Assembly (NCBI RefSeq): GCF_001184025.1
Contig: NZ_BBYG01000030.1
Location: 1-57,333, forward strand
Origin: Streptomyces maremycinicus
GTDB lineage: Bacteria > Actinomycetota > Actinomycetes > Streptomycetales > Streptomycetaceae
Length of the DNA: 57,333 nucleotides
Direction: 5' to 3'
Shown: piece after piece, positions 1 through 8,683 of the stretch
Layout of the letters: each line of letters begins with the position of its first letter
Numbering within the stretch: the first letter of the stretch is position 1
Made by a program: the position numbers and the translations under genes
Notes under the pieces: generated by a model
The model's input: only the letters and a program-made list of their open reading frames with translations
Told to the model about the DNA's origin: nothing
Database searches by the model: none

Positions 1-378
1 CTCAGTCGAACGGATCAGCGGTTCTGTGCGCGGTTGCCCGCGCGGTGCCGCCACCACGTGGTCTTGTCGCGGTCGGCGTATGTGCCGTCGACGACGAACT
101 CCAGGCCCCGGACGACGCCCGGCCGCGGCCTGCCGGTCGATCCCCGCCGGGCGACGTCGCCCCCGCCGCACTCCTCACGGCCGATGGAGCGTCTCCCGCC
201 GCAGGCATGGGGTGCTGACCAGCATGGCGTGCTTAACCAGCCGCTGCCCGCGAATTCGTCGTCGTCGGTGGAACAGGGCGGCGCTCCCCGGCGGCCTCTG
301 TGGCTGGCCGGCAACGCTTCTCACGCGACGCCGCCGGGCTCGAGTGAGCGTCGGTGCCACCCTGACAGCTGGTGCTCG
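1..378. other. left-edge stretch without an assignable gene
   Basis: No complete gene can be supported here. On the minus strand the last ~35 codons before a stop at about position 15 read like a protein C-terminus (GLEFVVDGTYADRDKTTWW), so a 5'-truncated remnant is possible. No start, RBS or wider family match is visible. Confidence 0.3.
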
Positions 379-705
379 TCAGCGCCGCTCGGAAGGTGCC
401 ACCGCTGGGGGCAGCACGAGGAGGCCCTCACCCTCTGCCGGTGCGATCACGTGTCCTTGCTGCTCGAGCACTCCCGACACCGCGGCCTGCACCATCGCCC
501 GCACGCCGTCGTCCGGGGCCCGGCCGGGCTGCTCGCCCGTCAGGGCCTGGAACTCGTCGGAGGCCGTCCATCTGATCAGCACACCTTCGGGCACCTCGCT
601 GACCTCGAGGCCCGGCGTACCGGCATCCACCCCGGTGCTCACGTGAAAGCCCGCTTCGGCAAGAGCACGCCGTACCTGGTCGGCAAGCGAAAACGGCGAC
701 AGCAT
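379..705 (-). CDS. small protein of unknown function
   Basis: A 108-residue protein I cannot assign to a family. The frame is open further upstream, but the ATG at 705 is preferred. The peptide before it is Arg/Pro-rich and unlike coding sequence, whereas MLSPFSLADQVRRALAEAGF begins a plausible helix. The product is moderately acidic, has no membrane segment and no cysteine cluster. It lies 52 bases downstream of the anti-sigma ATPase gene on the same strand, so the two may be co-transcribed. That makes a role in the same stress or signalling module conceivable, but this is only inference from position. Confidence 0.55.
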   Translation of the reverse strand: MLSPFSLADQVRRALAEAGFHVSTGVDAGTPGLEVSEVPEGVLIRWTASDEFQALTGEQPGRAPDDGVRAMVQAAVSGVLEQQGHVIAPAEGEGLLVLPPAVAPSERR

Positions 706-757
706 GCGCTGCTGTTTCCCCGGATCGGGCTGATCATGCGTGCCGGTTCTCGTACGG

Positions 758-1237
758 TTACGGTGCCGTGCGGCCGGCGATGGCCCCGCCCGGATCATCG
801 GCCAACGCGATCACCGCGGTGACGCGTTTACCGACCGGCTCACGGCGTGCCTCGTAGGCCTGGCAGACGGCCAGAGTGATCTCCAGACCGTGGCGCCCCA
901 CCCGCTCCGGGTCGGTGTCAGCCACGTTCGGCAGGACCGGATCGCTGTCCCACACCGACACGCGCACCACCCCCTGGGTCACCTCCAGATCGAGCACGAC
1001 CGGCCCGGGCGCGTACTTCACCGCGTTCGTCACCAGCTCGCTGACCACCAGCTGCGTCATGCCCAGCGCCCGCTCCGACACCGACAGCCCATGCACGGCC
1101 CGCACCTCGGTGAGAAAGCCGACGGCCAGACCACGCGCGTCCCCGATACAGGAAGAATCGCCGTCATAGGCGGCTGATGCCGACAGCGAATCGGTGCGCT
1201 GCGCCGCCTGCCCCTCGTCCCCCACGGCCTGCTCCAT
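758..1237 (-). CDS. RsbW/SpoIIAB-like anti-sigma factor ATP-binding protein
   Basis: A 159-residue single-domain GHKL ATPase of the HATPase_c_2 type. The N-box is clear (SELVTNAVKYAPGP), and the glycine-rich ATP-lid element appears as GRHGLEI. Proteins of this type bind a sigma factor and/or phosphorylate a serine on a STAS antagonist. Streptomyces encode dozens of them, so the cognate sigma factor cannot be named. The first ~30 residues are a variable extension. About 200 bases upstream, transcribed divergently, lies a STAS-domain gene, its natural candidate partner. No sigma factor gene is in the neighbourhood. Confidence 0.9.
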   Translation of the reverse strand: MEQAVGDEGQAAQRTDSLSASAAYDGDSSCIGDARGLAVGFLTEVRAVHGLSVSERALGMTQLVVSELVTNAVKYAPGPVVLDLEVTQGVVRVSVWDSDPVLPNVADTDPERVGRHGLEITLAVCQAYEARREPVGKRVTAVIALADDPGGAIAGRTAP

Positions 1238-1441
1238 GCACCCGCCCCGTCTCCAGCAATCACCACACGACGTTCACGCCGCCCACGCAGCATCGCACGA
1301 CCACGGGCCCACATTCCGCTTACTCGGAGCTTCAGGCCGCCCCACAGGGTGTGGTTGACACGGAACAGCGGCGTGCGCTTGCGTGGACGCAGAGGGGCTT
1401 CGCAGCAGCAAGGCCCCCACACCATCAGGGCGGGAGACGGC

Positions 1442-1798
1442 ATGAACCAGGCCCAGCTGACCGTCTCCCAACACATGACCGCTGACCACGTGCACGTGGT
1501 GCTGCTGGCCGGGGAGATCGACCACACCACGACCGATCTCTTCCGCCAAGTGCTCATCACCGAGGACGGCTTCCCCCGGCACACCGTGCTCGACCTGCGC
1601 GCCGTCACCTTCATGGACTCCAGCGGCATCAACATCCTCGTCGCCGCCAACAACGCCGCCCGCGCCGACAACGGCTGGCTACGCCTTGCCCACATCCCCA
1701 AGCCCGTGGCGGAACTGCTGCACATCGTCGGCCTCGACGACGTCATCGGTCTCTATCCCACACTCGACGAGGCCCTCGCACCGCAGGCCGCCGCCTGA
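1442..1798 (+). CDS. STAS-domain anti-sigma factor antagonist
   Basis: A 118-residue STAS protein of the SpoIIAA/RsbV class. The hallmark segment LDLRAVTFMDSSGINILV contains the Asp-Ser-Ser-Gly stretch in which the kinase partner phosphorylates a serine. The unphosphorylated form releases a sigma factor from its anti-sigma partner. The ATG at 1442 is chosen over in-frame codons from 1349 because a GGGAG ribosome site sits just before it and the STAS fold begins immediately after. It is divergent from the RsbW-like gene, so the two form a compact partner-switch module. A direct interaction is inferred, not shown. Confidence 0.9.
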   Translation: MNQAQLTVSQHMTADHVHVVLLAGEIDHTTTDLFRQVLITEDGFPRHTVLDLRAVTFMDSSGINILVAANNAARADNGWLRLAHIPKPVAELLHIVGLDDVIGLYPTLDEALAPQAAA

Positions 1799-2071
1799 CC
1801 CCACCGCCTCAGCCGACCGGCAGCGACGCCTTCATGACCCGCCGCCTCAGCGTCACGGCGCCGCGCCCTGAACACATGCGCGTCCCCACCCGGGCCGATC
1901 CGCGATGCCTCGCGATCCGCGTGCCGCTGCGCGGCCGCCTCCATCCGCCGTCCCACCGCTCCGCCAGGGCAGGATCGGGTCACGCGCGCGTCGGGAAGGT
2001 GCCGCTGATCGCGGGAACAGGTCGGGAGTGCAACAGCGAGTTCATCCGTCGACGCCGGGTAACCGCACGGC

Positions 2072-2296
2072 ATGTATCTGCCAAAACCCCTGAAGGCTCT
2101 CTTACTCGGCATCGCCGTCTACGCGCTGCTCGTGCTGATGTTCCGCTACGGGCGCGGTGGCATGTCATGGGAGCACTCGTTCTTGGTCTCTCTGGTCGCA
2201 GCCCCGGTGGCGCTGTTGTGGGGGTGGGTCCGGGACCACTGGAACGACCGGGCTCGAGAGGCCGGCGCAAGGTGGCGACGCAAGAGGCAGAACTGA
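2072..2296 (+). CDS. small two-helix membrane protein, unknown function
   Basis: A 74-residue protein with two hydrophobic segments, roughly residues 8-24 (LLLGIAVYALLVLMF) and 37-52 (FLVSLVAAPVALLWGW). A short basic loop (RYGRGG) lies between them and a strongly basic C-terminus (RWRRKRQN) follows. By the positive-inside rule both termini should be cytoplasmic. I do not recognise a named family. It stands alone, 273 bases after the STAS gene, and that interval shows no other gene. Confidence 0.6.
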   Translation: MYLPKPLKALLLGIAVYALLVLMFRYGRGGMSWEHSFLVSLVAAPVALLWGWVRDHWNDRAREAGARWRRKRQN

Positions 2297-2338
2297 CCCG
2301 GCTCGCCCGGAACGCATGCTGTGCGGAGCGCTGCGGTC

Positions 2339-2662
2339 ATGGTGACCTCCCCATGCAGCCGGCCGAAGGTCACACCGGACGCGGCGGAGGGCATCGCTCG
2401 CGCGGTCGTCGATTTCGCAGCGCGGTTGCTCACCGAGGGCCACGAGGCGGGCGCTGACACCCTCCGCCGGCCGGAGGCAAGCGGCGTGGTCCAGGCCCTC
2501 GATGCGCACCCCGCAGCAACGGGTACGCACCTCGTGCGCCTGCCCCTCTCTCAGCCGTGGTCCCGCACCGTCGCGAGGCACTGGTTCATGGAGGCCTGCG
2601 AGGTCGAGTCGGCCCCACCAGCCCCCGACGGCCCCAACGCGGCGTTTCGCGAGGTGCGTTGA
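2339..2662 (+). CDS. hypothetical protein
   Basis: A 107-residue reading frame of unknown function. It is kept because its third codon positions are almost all G or C along most of the length, unlike the frames on the other strand. The central part (AAEGIARAVVDFAARLL) looks helical, and no membrane segment or metal motif is seen. The start is uncertain: an in-frame ATG lies at 2321, and neither has a good ribosome site. The 266 bases after it, up to the LysE-family gene, hold nothing I can assign. Confidence 0.45.
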   Translation: MVTSPCSRPKVTPDAAEGIARAVVDFAARLLTEGHEAGADTLRRPEASGVVQALDAHPAATGTHLVRLPLSQPWSRTVARHWFMEACEVESAPPAPDGPNAAFREVR

Positions 2663-2928
2663 GACATGTGTTTCTCGCTGCGGACGCGGGCGCGTGTGTG
2701 GCGTGGGGCGGCGAGGACGTACCACTCGATGACCCGTGAGCGACCCTCGTGAACGCGCACCACGTTGCCCGTACAGACGAACAGGCCTCCGGTCGGCACA
2801 TCTTGGGAACCGTGGGGAACTGGAGGGGGAACGCGGTCCGCACAGGGGAACCCGGGACCGACCACGGCCGGCCGGCCGGTGCGACGTATGAGGCGAACCG
2901 AGCGCAGGGCCAGTGAAGGGGAGAACGT

Positions 2929-3603
2929 ATGTCGGTCGATCTCGTCGGCTTCCTCGGCGTAGTGCTGTTGGCCTACGTGGTGCCCGGCCCGGACTTCCTC
3001 GTGGTGGTGAGATCGGCGACCGAGCATCCCGCCAAGGGGCGGGCCGCGGCGCTTGGCGCCCAGAGCGGACTGTGCGTGCACATGCTCGCCGCCGCGGTGG
3101 GGCTGTCGATGATCGCCGCCCGCTCCCCGGCGGTCTACGACGCCATCAAGCTGCTGGGCGCCGCGTACCTCGTCCATCTGGGAGTCCGTGCCGTGCTGGC
3201 CGCGCGCCGGACCGCCCGTGAACGAGCCCTCAGGCGCGAGACTGCCGCCCGGCCGGAGGACGGCGCCGACCCGCGGCCTCCGGCGGAGGACGGCCCGGCC
3301 CGCGGCCGGTGGCGGTCCGGCTTCACTCAGGGCTTCCTCACCAATGTGCTCAATCCCAAGGCGGCGCTGTTCTTTCTCAGCATCCTGCCGCAGTTCGTCC
3401 ACGGCGGCGGCTCGGCGTCGCGGCAGATCTTCTTCCTCGGCACCCTGGACATCGTCCTCGGTGTCGCCTACTGGTTCGCCCTGGTCGCCGTAGCCGCGCG
3501 ACTGGGGGCGTTCCTCGCGCGCCCCAAGGTCCGCCACCGCTGGGAGCTGACGACCGGGTGGCTGTTCATCGCCATCGGCGTCGGCGTCGCCGCGGCAGCC
3601 TGA
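2929..3603 (+). CDS. LysE/RhtB-family amino-acid exporter
   Basis: A 224-residue inner-membrane translocator of the LysE/RhtB superfamily, which exports amino acids or similar small metabolites. The N-terminal helix carries the family signature PGPDF (about residues 20-24). The second half has the conserved NVLNPKAALFF segment. About six hydrophobic helices can be drawn, with a charged cytoplasmic loop of ~45 residues rich in Arg, Glu and Asp in the middle. The ATG is preceded by AGGGGAG with good spacing. Substrate cannot be deduced from sequence. It is convergent with the decarboxylase remnant. Confidence 0.92.
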   Translation: MSVDLVGFLGVVLLAYVVPGPDFLVVVRSATEHPAKGRAAALGAQSGLCVHMLAAAVGLSMIAARSPAVYDAIKLLGAAYLVHLGVRAVLAARRTARERALRRETAARPEDGADPRPPAEDGPARGRWRSGFTQGFLTNVLNPKAALFFLSILPQFVHGGGSASRQIFFLGTLDIVLGVAYWFALVAVAARLGAFLARPKVRHRWELTTGWLFIAIGVGVAAAA

Positions 3604-3638
3604 AACGCTCGGCGGGCCCAGCAGGTTGTTTCTCCGTG

Positions 3639-3671
3639 CCGGCATCCAGCCGGACACCGCCCGGATGCCGG
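3639..3671. terminator. hairpin between convergent genes
   Basis: Perfect 9-bp inverted repeat (CCGGCATCC / GGATGCCGG) with a 15-base loop, between the LysE gene stop and the convergent decarboxylase stop. Likely a bidirectional terminator without a T-run, as is common in Streptomyces. Confidence 0.5.
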
Positions 3672-3682
3672 GCTTTCGCCGG

Positions 3683-4702
3683 CTACGCGGCGGGGATGTT
3701 CCTCGCCTCGGCAGTGATGATCTTCAAGGCCTCGGTGACGCGGTCCTGGTGGATGCGGTGGGAGACCACGCAGACGCGCAGGGCATAGCGGCTGTCGACA
3801 ACCGTGCTGGAGAGCACGATGCGCCGGTGGGCGTTGATCCGCTCCAGCAGACGGCGGCTCGCCTCGTCCGCCCGCTCGGCGGCGGCCCGACTGCCATCGG
3901 TGGGGCGGACGCGGAAGATCACGGTGGACAGGTCCGGGCGTTGCGAGATCTCCAGCTCTGCGACGTCGGCCGGCGTGTCGTGGATGTGTTCGGCCAGGTC
4001 GAGCTTCTCGTCCAGAGCCGCGCGGAAGGCGTCCACCCCGTGCAGGTGCAGCGGAAGCCAGGCCCGCAGGCCGCGGATCTCGTGGGCCAGTTCGGGGCCG
4101 AGGTGGCCGGAGTCCGGGACACTTCCCGTTGCCCCCATGTCCTGGAGGTAGCTGCCGGTGCCATGGTGCGCGGCGTGCTGGGCGGCGAGGTCGCGGACGA
4201 CCAGGGCGCCGGTGCCGAACGGCATGAACAGGGTCTTGTGCGGGTCCAGGGTGACCGAGTCGGCCTCTTCGATCCCGGCCAGGCGTTCCTCGCCGCGTGC
4301 GGTGAGCCGGAAGAAGCCTCCGTAGGCCGCGTCGATGTGGAACCACACGTCCTCGCGGCGGGCCAGGTCGGCCAGCCGAGACAGCGGGTCGACGGTGCCG
4401 GTGTCGTTGGTACCGGCGGTGGCCACCAGCAGGAACGGCCGCTGCCCGGCATCCCGGTCGGCGCGGATCATCGCGGCGGCGGCCTGCGGGTCCATCCGGA
4501 GATCCACCGCATGCGGCACGGTACGTATGTGAGCCGCCCGGATGCCCGCGAGGCGGGCTGCCTTGGCGACGGAGTGGTAGGCGAAGGCGGTGGTGTGGAC
4601 GGTGCCGCCGTCGAGGGCCTCGCCGGGCCTCGCGTGCCGGGCGGCGACCGTCGCGGAGAACATCCGCCTCACGTGGGTGCCGTGAACCCTGTTGTCGTCC
4701 GC
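3683..4702 (-). pseudogene. N-terminally truncated PLP-dependent group II decarboxylase
   Basis: The C-terminal two thirds (about 330 residues) of an aromatic-L-amino-acid/glutamate-type decarboxylase, a family usually near 480 residues. PLP-site landmarks remain: HIDAAYGG (Asp contacting the pyridine nitrogen) and DPHKTLFMPFG (Schiff-base Lys). The ~140-150 N-terminal residues that contribute to the substrate pocket and dimer are absent. Homology begins abruptly around RMFSATVAARHARPGEA. The only starts are internal (GTG 4672 or ATG a few codons on), without a good RBS. The cofactor-stacking His may be displaced (AYHSV). The frame runs back without interruption to the TAG that ends the DUF4142 gene, so a deletion junction is likely. 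An active product is doubtful. Confidence 0.75.
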
Positions 4703-5458
4703 CTAGCTGCCGTTGGCGGCCGGGCCGTTCATGGCCGGGCCCAGGTCCACTGGGGTGGATGTCGCGTTCGCCGGCGGGGGCAGGACGACCAGCGGTTGGC
4801 CGACCGGCGGGACCGGCGGGGTCATGTCCGACTTGGGCAGCTTCGGCGGGGTGGTCTGGTTGAACAGCGTGGTGTCGAAGTCGACCAAGCCGGTCTGCTC
4901 CATCACCGTGATGTGGTCCAGGACGGTGTCGTTGGCCTGGTCTGCCAGCGCGCGCACCAGCGTGTTCTTCGTCGTCGAGCGGACCTTCGCCACCGTGTTG
5001 AAGATCGAACCGTGCGTCTGGCGCAGGATGTTGGCGAACTCGATGTCGAACTGCTTGCCCTGGGCCGCCTTCAGCGTGTTGACGAACCCCTCCTGCTGCG
5101 GACTCGCGATGTTGGGCAGGGTCACGTTCAGCAGGGGTGCGATCTTGCGGCAGGTCTCGTCCAGCGCCGCATGCCCGTCGACCAGGTGCTGGCTCGCGGT
5201 GAGGACCCCCTTGCTCTGCCCCTTCTGCTGTCCGATCAGCCCGACCGGATGCTCCCAGAGACCGGCGGCGCGCACCGCCACCACGAAGGCGCGGTCGCCC
5301 TCGGTGAACGGCCCCCACTGAGTGTTGGCGATGATCCGGTCACCCGAGGTCGACACGGTCTCAAGTCCGAGCATCGACGGATAGGCCAGGGCACCCAGTG
5401 TCAGCGTGAGTGCGCCCCCTACGACGACAGTGCCCACCATGTTCCGCGAAAGTTGCAC
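4703..5458 (-). CDS. DUF4142-type secreted protein
   Basis: A 251-residue exported protein. The first ~28 residues form a signal peptide or anchor (hydrophobic run VGTVVVGGALTLTLGALAY). A helical DUF4142-like domain follows, approximately residues 50-195 (for example GFVNTLKAAQGKQFDIEFAN). The tail is Pro/Gly/Asn-rich, about 50 residues, and low in complexity. DUF4142 proteins are ferritin-like helical bundles of unknown role, often in the cell envelope. The gene ends one in-frame step before the decarboxylase remnant, so reading through its TAG would fuse the two. The 346 bases upstream contain the promoter region and no other gene I can support. Confidence 0.75.
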   Translation of the reverse strand: MQLSRNMVGTVVVGGALTLTLGALAYPSMLGLETVSTSGDRIIANTQWGPFTEGDRAFVVAVRAAGLWEHPVGLIGQQKGQSKGVLTASQHLVDGHAALDETCRKIAPLLNVTLPNIASPQQEGFVNTLKAAQGKQFDIEFANILRQTHGSIFNTVAKVRSTTKNTLVRALADQANDTVLDHITVMEQTGLVDFDTTLFNQTTPPKLPKSDMTPPVPPVGQPLVVLPPPANATSTPVDLGPAMNGPAANGS

Positions 5459-5804
5459 CAGTCCTCCTGCCCGTCGGGATTTCCGCCGCCTTGCCCACCT
5501 GATGGGAGCGGACGAAGATAACTACGCGCGCGGCACTGTTCAGGCTCATCAGACCGAGCAACATCTTCATGGGCAGTACACAGGAAGCGTCCGGCGTACC
5601 ACAGCCGAGATCGTGATCTTGTCGGTCGGAGCCGGCTCCGGGTACGCGGACGATGCACTGTTGATCATCGGTGTGTGATGACGGATGAACAATTGATGGC
5701 CGCGGTACGCGGCCCAGGTACCGCGCTGGACGCTGACGTTCGAGGTCCTGAGGTCCTTGGGGCGCTGGAGTGGTCGACCACCACCTCGACGCGCCTTCGA
5801 TGGT

Positions 5805-6833
5805 TCATCGGAGCACCGTCGACGTCCCGTCGAAGGCGTCGGCAAGGCTGGTCAGGATCGAGCCGGACCAGTTGTTCTGTCCGAATACGCTGACCGGTGC
5901 TGCGAGCATGCCGTACTCGCGCTGGAGCGTCTCCGCTGGGATCTCCACCGGGAAGAAGTAGTTGCCGGGACAAGTCCGGCTTGCTGCGGGAATCGCCCTC
6001 AGCACGTCCTCCGGCAACCGTTCGAACAACCGATCAGCCCGCGCGGCCAGTTCATCGACGACCTGCCGGGGCACGTCGCTGTGCTCGGTCAGCAGGCGGT
6101 CGGCGAGGCTCAGTTGTTCCGACGTCGGCGGATCCGACCGGAACGCTTCGGCCAACTCGGCTTGCTCCGGAGCTTGCGCCGGATCCAGCAGGACCACGCC
6201 GAACGTGCGGGGCCACAGCCATCCCTTGGTGACCGAGTGCAGCAGGACCGCACGACCGGTGTCCAGCAAGCGGCGGGTGCCCGCGGCGAACGGAACTCCC
6301 AGGTCGTAGACGCTGTCGATCAGCACACGGCGGCGCGGTGACTCCCCCAACCACGAAATCACCGCGGCGCACTCGGCATCGGAGAGGTACCGGCCGAGCG
6401 GCTTGCTGGGGTTGGCGAGCAACAAATACTCGGGCCGGGGGTGCGCCGGCGACCTCGGCAGAACCGGTGCCGGTAGCGTCGGGTAGGAGCCGGGCTCCAG
6501 GCCGGCAGCGTGGGCCAGCTCGAAGTAGACCGGATAGACGTCGCTGGGCAGCCACAACCGCGCTTGCACGCTGTGCAGCCAGTGGAACACCACACCGAGC
6601 CCGTGCCGCACCCCTCGACAGACCATGGCGTGGCCGGACCACTCGTCCGGCAGCTCGAAACGCCGAAGCCAGGCACGGGCGAGATCGCACCGGTGCACCG
6701 TACTCAGGTCGGTCGGCGGTTGCGGTCGCATCGGAGCAAGCGCCCGGTACACATTCGTCTCGGCAACGTCCAGAAGCGACGAGGAAGCGCTGAGTTGCCG
6801 CTGCCGGAACTCCTGGAACTCGTCGAACTTCAT
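5805..6833 (-). CDS. PLP-dependent aminotransferase-like enzyme (fold type I)
   Basis: A 342-residue class I/II aminotransferase-like protein. The order of motifs fits fold type I: LLLANPSKPLGRYLSD (binding loop with Asn-Pro), VLIDSVYDLG (Asp contacting PLP), and LLHSVTKGWLWPRTFG with the Schiff-base Lys. Near the C-terminus an Arg expected to bind the substrate carboxylate is not obvious. It is somewhat shorter than usual (380-400), so the substrate or reaction may be unusual (transamination, decarboxylation or lyase chemistry). Its ATG overlaps the radical SAM gene stop by four bases (ATGA), which implies translational coupling and a shared pathway. No transporter, NRPS or peptide precursor is adjacent. 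Confidence 0.75.
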   Translation of the reverse strand: MKFDEFQEFRQRQLSASSSLLDVAETNVYRALAPMRPQPPTDLSTVHRCDLARAWLRRFELPDEWSGHAMVCRGVRHGLGVVFHWLHSVQARLWLPSDVYPVYFELAHAAGLEPGSYPTLPAPVLPRSPAHPRPEYLLLANPSKPLGRYLSDAECAAVISWLGESPRRRVLIDSVYDLGVPFAAGTRRLLDTGRAVLLHSVTKGWLWPRTFGVVLLDPAQAPEQAELAEAFRSDPPTSEQLSLADRLLTEHSDVPRQVVDELAARADRLFERLPEDVLRAIPAASRTCPGNYFFPVEIPAETLQREYGMLAAPVSVFGQNNWSGSILTSLADAFDGTSTVLR

Positions 6834-8170
6834 GTCGCTGCACCTTCCGGCACGATCTCGCTGGCCCGGTCTTCCAGTGAGGCGTAGCAGCGTCCGTCGG
6901 CCAGGACGTTCCAGCTGCGTGCGATCCCATTGGTGCGTTCCCAGAGCAGGCTGGGCTCGGTGTAGGCGGCGATCCGCATCGGCCGTCCGTCCCAGCTGCC
7001 GTCGTAGACCGGCGCGCCCCAGGGCAGGCGGCTCGCCAGCTCGAAGCCGTGCTGTTCGGCGAACCGGGTGACGATGGACAGGGAAATCTGGTGCTCTCGG
7101 CTCCAGACGTTGGCGGTGCGGTCGAAGTAGAGCGACTCAGTGCTGGTGGAGACGTAGAGCTCTTTGAAGCAGACTTCCTCGACACCGAGAGCCGCGGCCC
7201 ACGAAAGGTAGTCGGCGACCCCGGCCGCGTCGGCGACACCGCCGTGTTGGAGCACGCAGATCAGTCTCGTCCGCAGCCCCGGCCACCGGTCACGTTCCTC
7301 GCGCCAGGTCTCGATGACCGAACTCACCGGCGTGCGCAGCATCATGAGCCGCTCGCTGACGGCGTCGTCCTGATGGTGCCGGGAAACGGCGAGCACGCTC
7401 AGGCCCGCGGCACGGAGGGCCGCGAGGCGCTCGGCCCGGTCGACGTGCCGGCCCTTGGCCAGGGTGTGCGCGTTGGTGATCAGGACGACCTTCGGGAACG
7501 CCGCCGAGCAGGCGGACACCAGTCGCAACTGCTGTTCGAACGGTATGAGCGTGGGCTCCCCACCGCCGGTGATCACCGCACGCTCGGCACCCGCCGCGCG
7601 GGCGCGCTCCAGCCAGTCGGCGACGGCGTCCCACGGGACCCGTGCCGGCGCTTGGTCACTGGAGATCGAAGCCGACGAGAAGCAGAACGAACACCGGGCT
7701 TGGCAGGCGGAGGCCACCGGCAGCAGCGACACCGAGCGCGGTCGCGTGTCGGCATACCCACGCAGCGCCGATCCGTGCAGGTGCAGGGAGGCCGCCATCG
7801 CATCCTCGACGGTTGTCGGGCGCAGGGTGAACTCGTCGCCCGCTTGGTCGAGTTCGTGGACGGCTGACAACCGGATGTGAGCCTCGTGGAGTTCCGTGCC
7901 GAGGCCGGTCGACAGGTTGGGCTTCAGCTGGTCGGGATCCACCATGGTCTCCAGCACCAGCAGCCTGTCACCCGGAATGGCCAGACGGTCCAGCAAGCGT
8001 CTCGCCTTGCCGATACCGATTCCCAACTCCGCGCGGGTCAGCAGGTGGAACCGGTCGGGAAAAGTACTCTCCGGAATCCCCGCCTTACCGTAAGCGAAGG
8101 CGTACTTGTCAAAGCCTTTCGCGAAGTTCGACAGCACGATGACGTGGAAGCGCTGGTCGCCATGATTCAT
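6830..8170 (-). CDS. radical SAM enzyme of unknown pathway
   Basis: A 446-residue radical SAM protein. The [4Fe-4S] motif CxxxCxxC appears as ACQARCSFCFSSAS near residues 170-180, and the SAM-binding glycine motif as ITGGGEPTLIPF about 50 residues later. Before the barrel lies a ~165-residue N-terminal domain (SNFAKGFDKYAFAYGKAG) that I do not recognise. There is no cysteine-rich SPASM cluster at the C-terminus, which ends SWNVLADGRCYASLEDRASE. The start is uncertain: ATG 8170 or ATG 8185, neither with a clear ribosome site. It is coupled to the downstream PLP enzyme, so the two probably carry out successive steps on one small molecule. Function cannot be named. Confidence 0.8.
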   Translation of the reverse strand: MNHGDQRFHVIVLSNFAKGFDKYAFAYGKAGIPESTFPDRFHLLTRAELGIGIGKARRLLDRLAIPGDRLLVLETMVDPDQLKPNLSTGLGTELHEAHIRLSAVHELDQAGDEFTLRPTTVEDAMAASLHLHGSALRGYADTRPRSVSLLPVASACQARCSFCFSSASISSDQAPARVPWDAVADWLERARAAGAERAVITGGGEPTLIPFEQQLRLVSACSAAFPKVVLITNAHTLAKGRHVDRAERLAALRAAGLSVLAVSRHHQDDAVSERLMMLRTPVSSVIETWREERDRWPGLRTRLICVLQHGGVADAAGVADYLSWAAALGVEEVCFKELYVSTSTESLYFDRTANVWSREHQISLSIVTRFAEQHGFELASRLPWGAPVYDGSWDGRPMRIAAYTEPSLLWERTNGIARSWNVLADGRCYASLEDRASEIVPEGAAT

Positions 8171-8683
8171 GCGGTCATCATGCATGAACGAGCCCCGGAC
8201 GACAGGAGTCGAAGTGCAGGCGGAACGGGGTGCCTCGATCCGAACCTCGTCGTCGACGCCGGGTCCTGCCTTCTCGCGGTCCACGACACGGCCGCCGGTG
8301 ACCTGAGCCCGCTGACCTGGAACAGTGACCGGACCGGTGCAGCCGAGGACCTGCCCTTCGTCATGAGCGAGCACCTGATCGCACGTCGATGCCCATGCTG
8401 ACGGCACCGCCATAGCGCCGATGGCTACGGACCCGCCGCTCCCGGCACCGCCCCAGACCCGTCCGTCCTGGCGCAGCGGGGCCGGGCCGTCGGCCCCACG
8501 CAGCTCGCAGACTCCGTCATCCCCAGCCCTGCCCTGCGGGGCTGTGCCTGGTGGGAGCGTCGATGTGGACGTGGGCCGACCAAGCGCCCCCGCGTCAGGC
8601 CCGTCCTTGCCGACGTAGCCCTCCGGGCCATCGGCCTCACCCGCACCCGTACCTGTACCCGCCCCCGGCTCCCGCCCGTCGGG
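8171..8683. other. 513-base interval upstream of the radical SAM gene
   Basis: Holds the promoter region of the radical SAM/PLP pair. I looked for a short precursor peptide gene on either strand and saw no convincing candidate: frames here are Pro/Ser/Arg-rich and lack ribosome sites. Nothing else is assigned. Confidence 0.4.

Noticed and set aside
3626..5521. Plus-strand open frame of about 630 codons
   Set aside because: Antisense of the decarboxylase remnant and DUF4142 gene, both of which show recognisable family motifs; no motif in the plus frame.
8171..8683. Possible precursor-peptide gene for a radical SAM RiPP system
   Set aside because: No short frame with a ribosome site, leader-like helix and core was found on either strand, and no RRE or peptidase gene is nearby.
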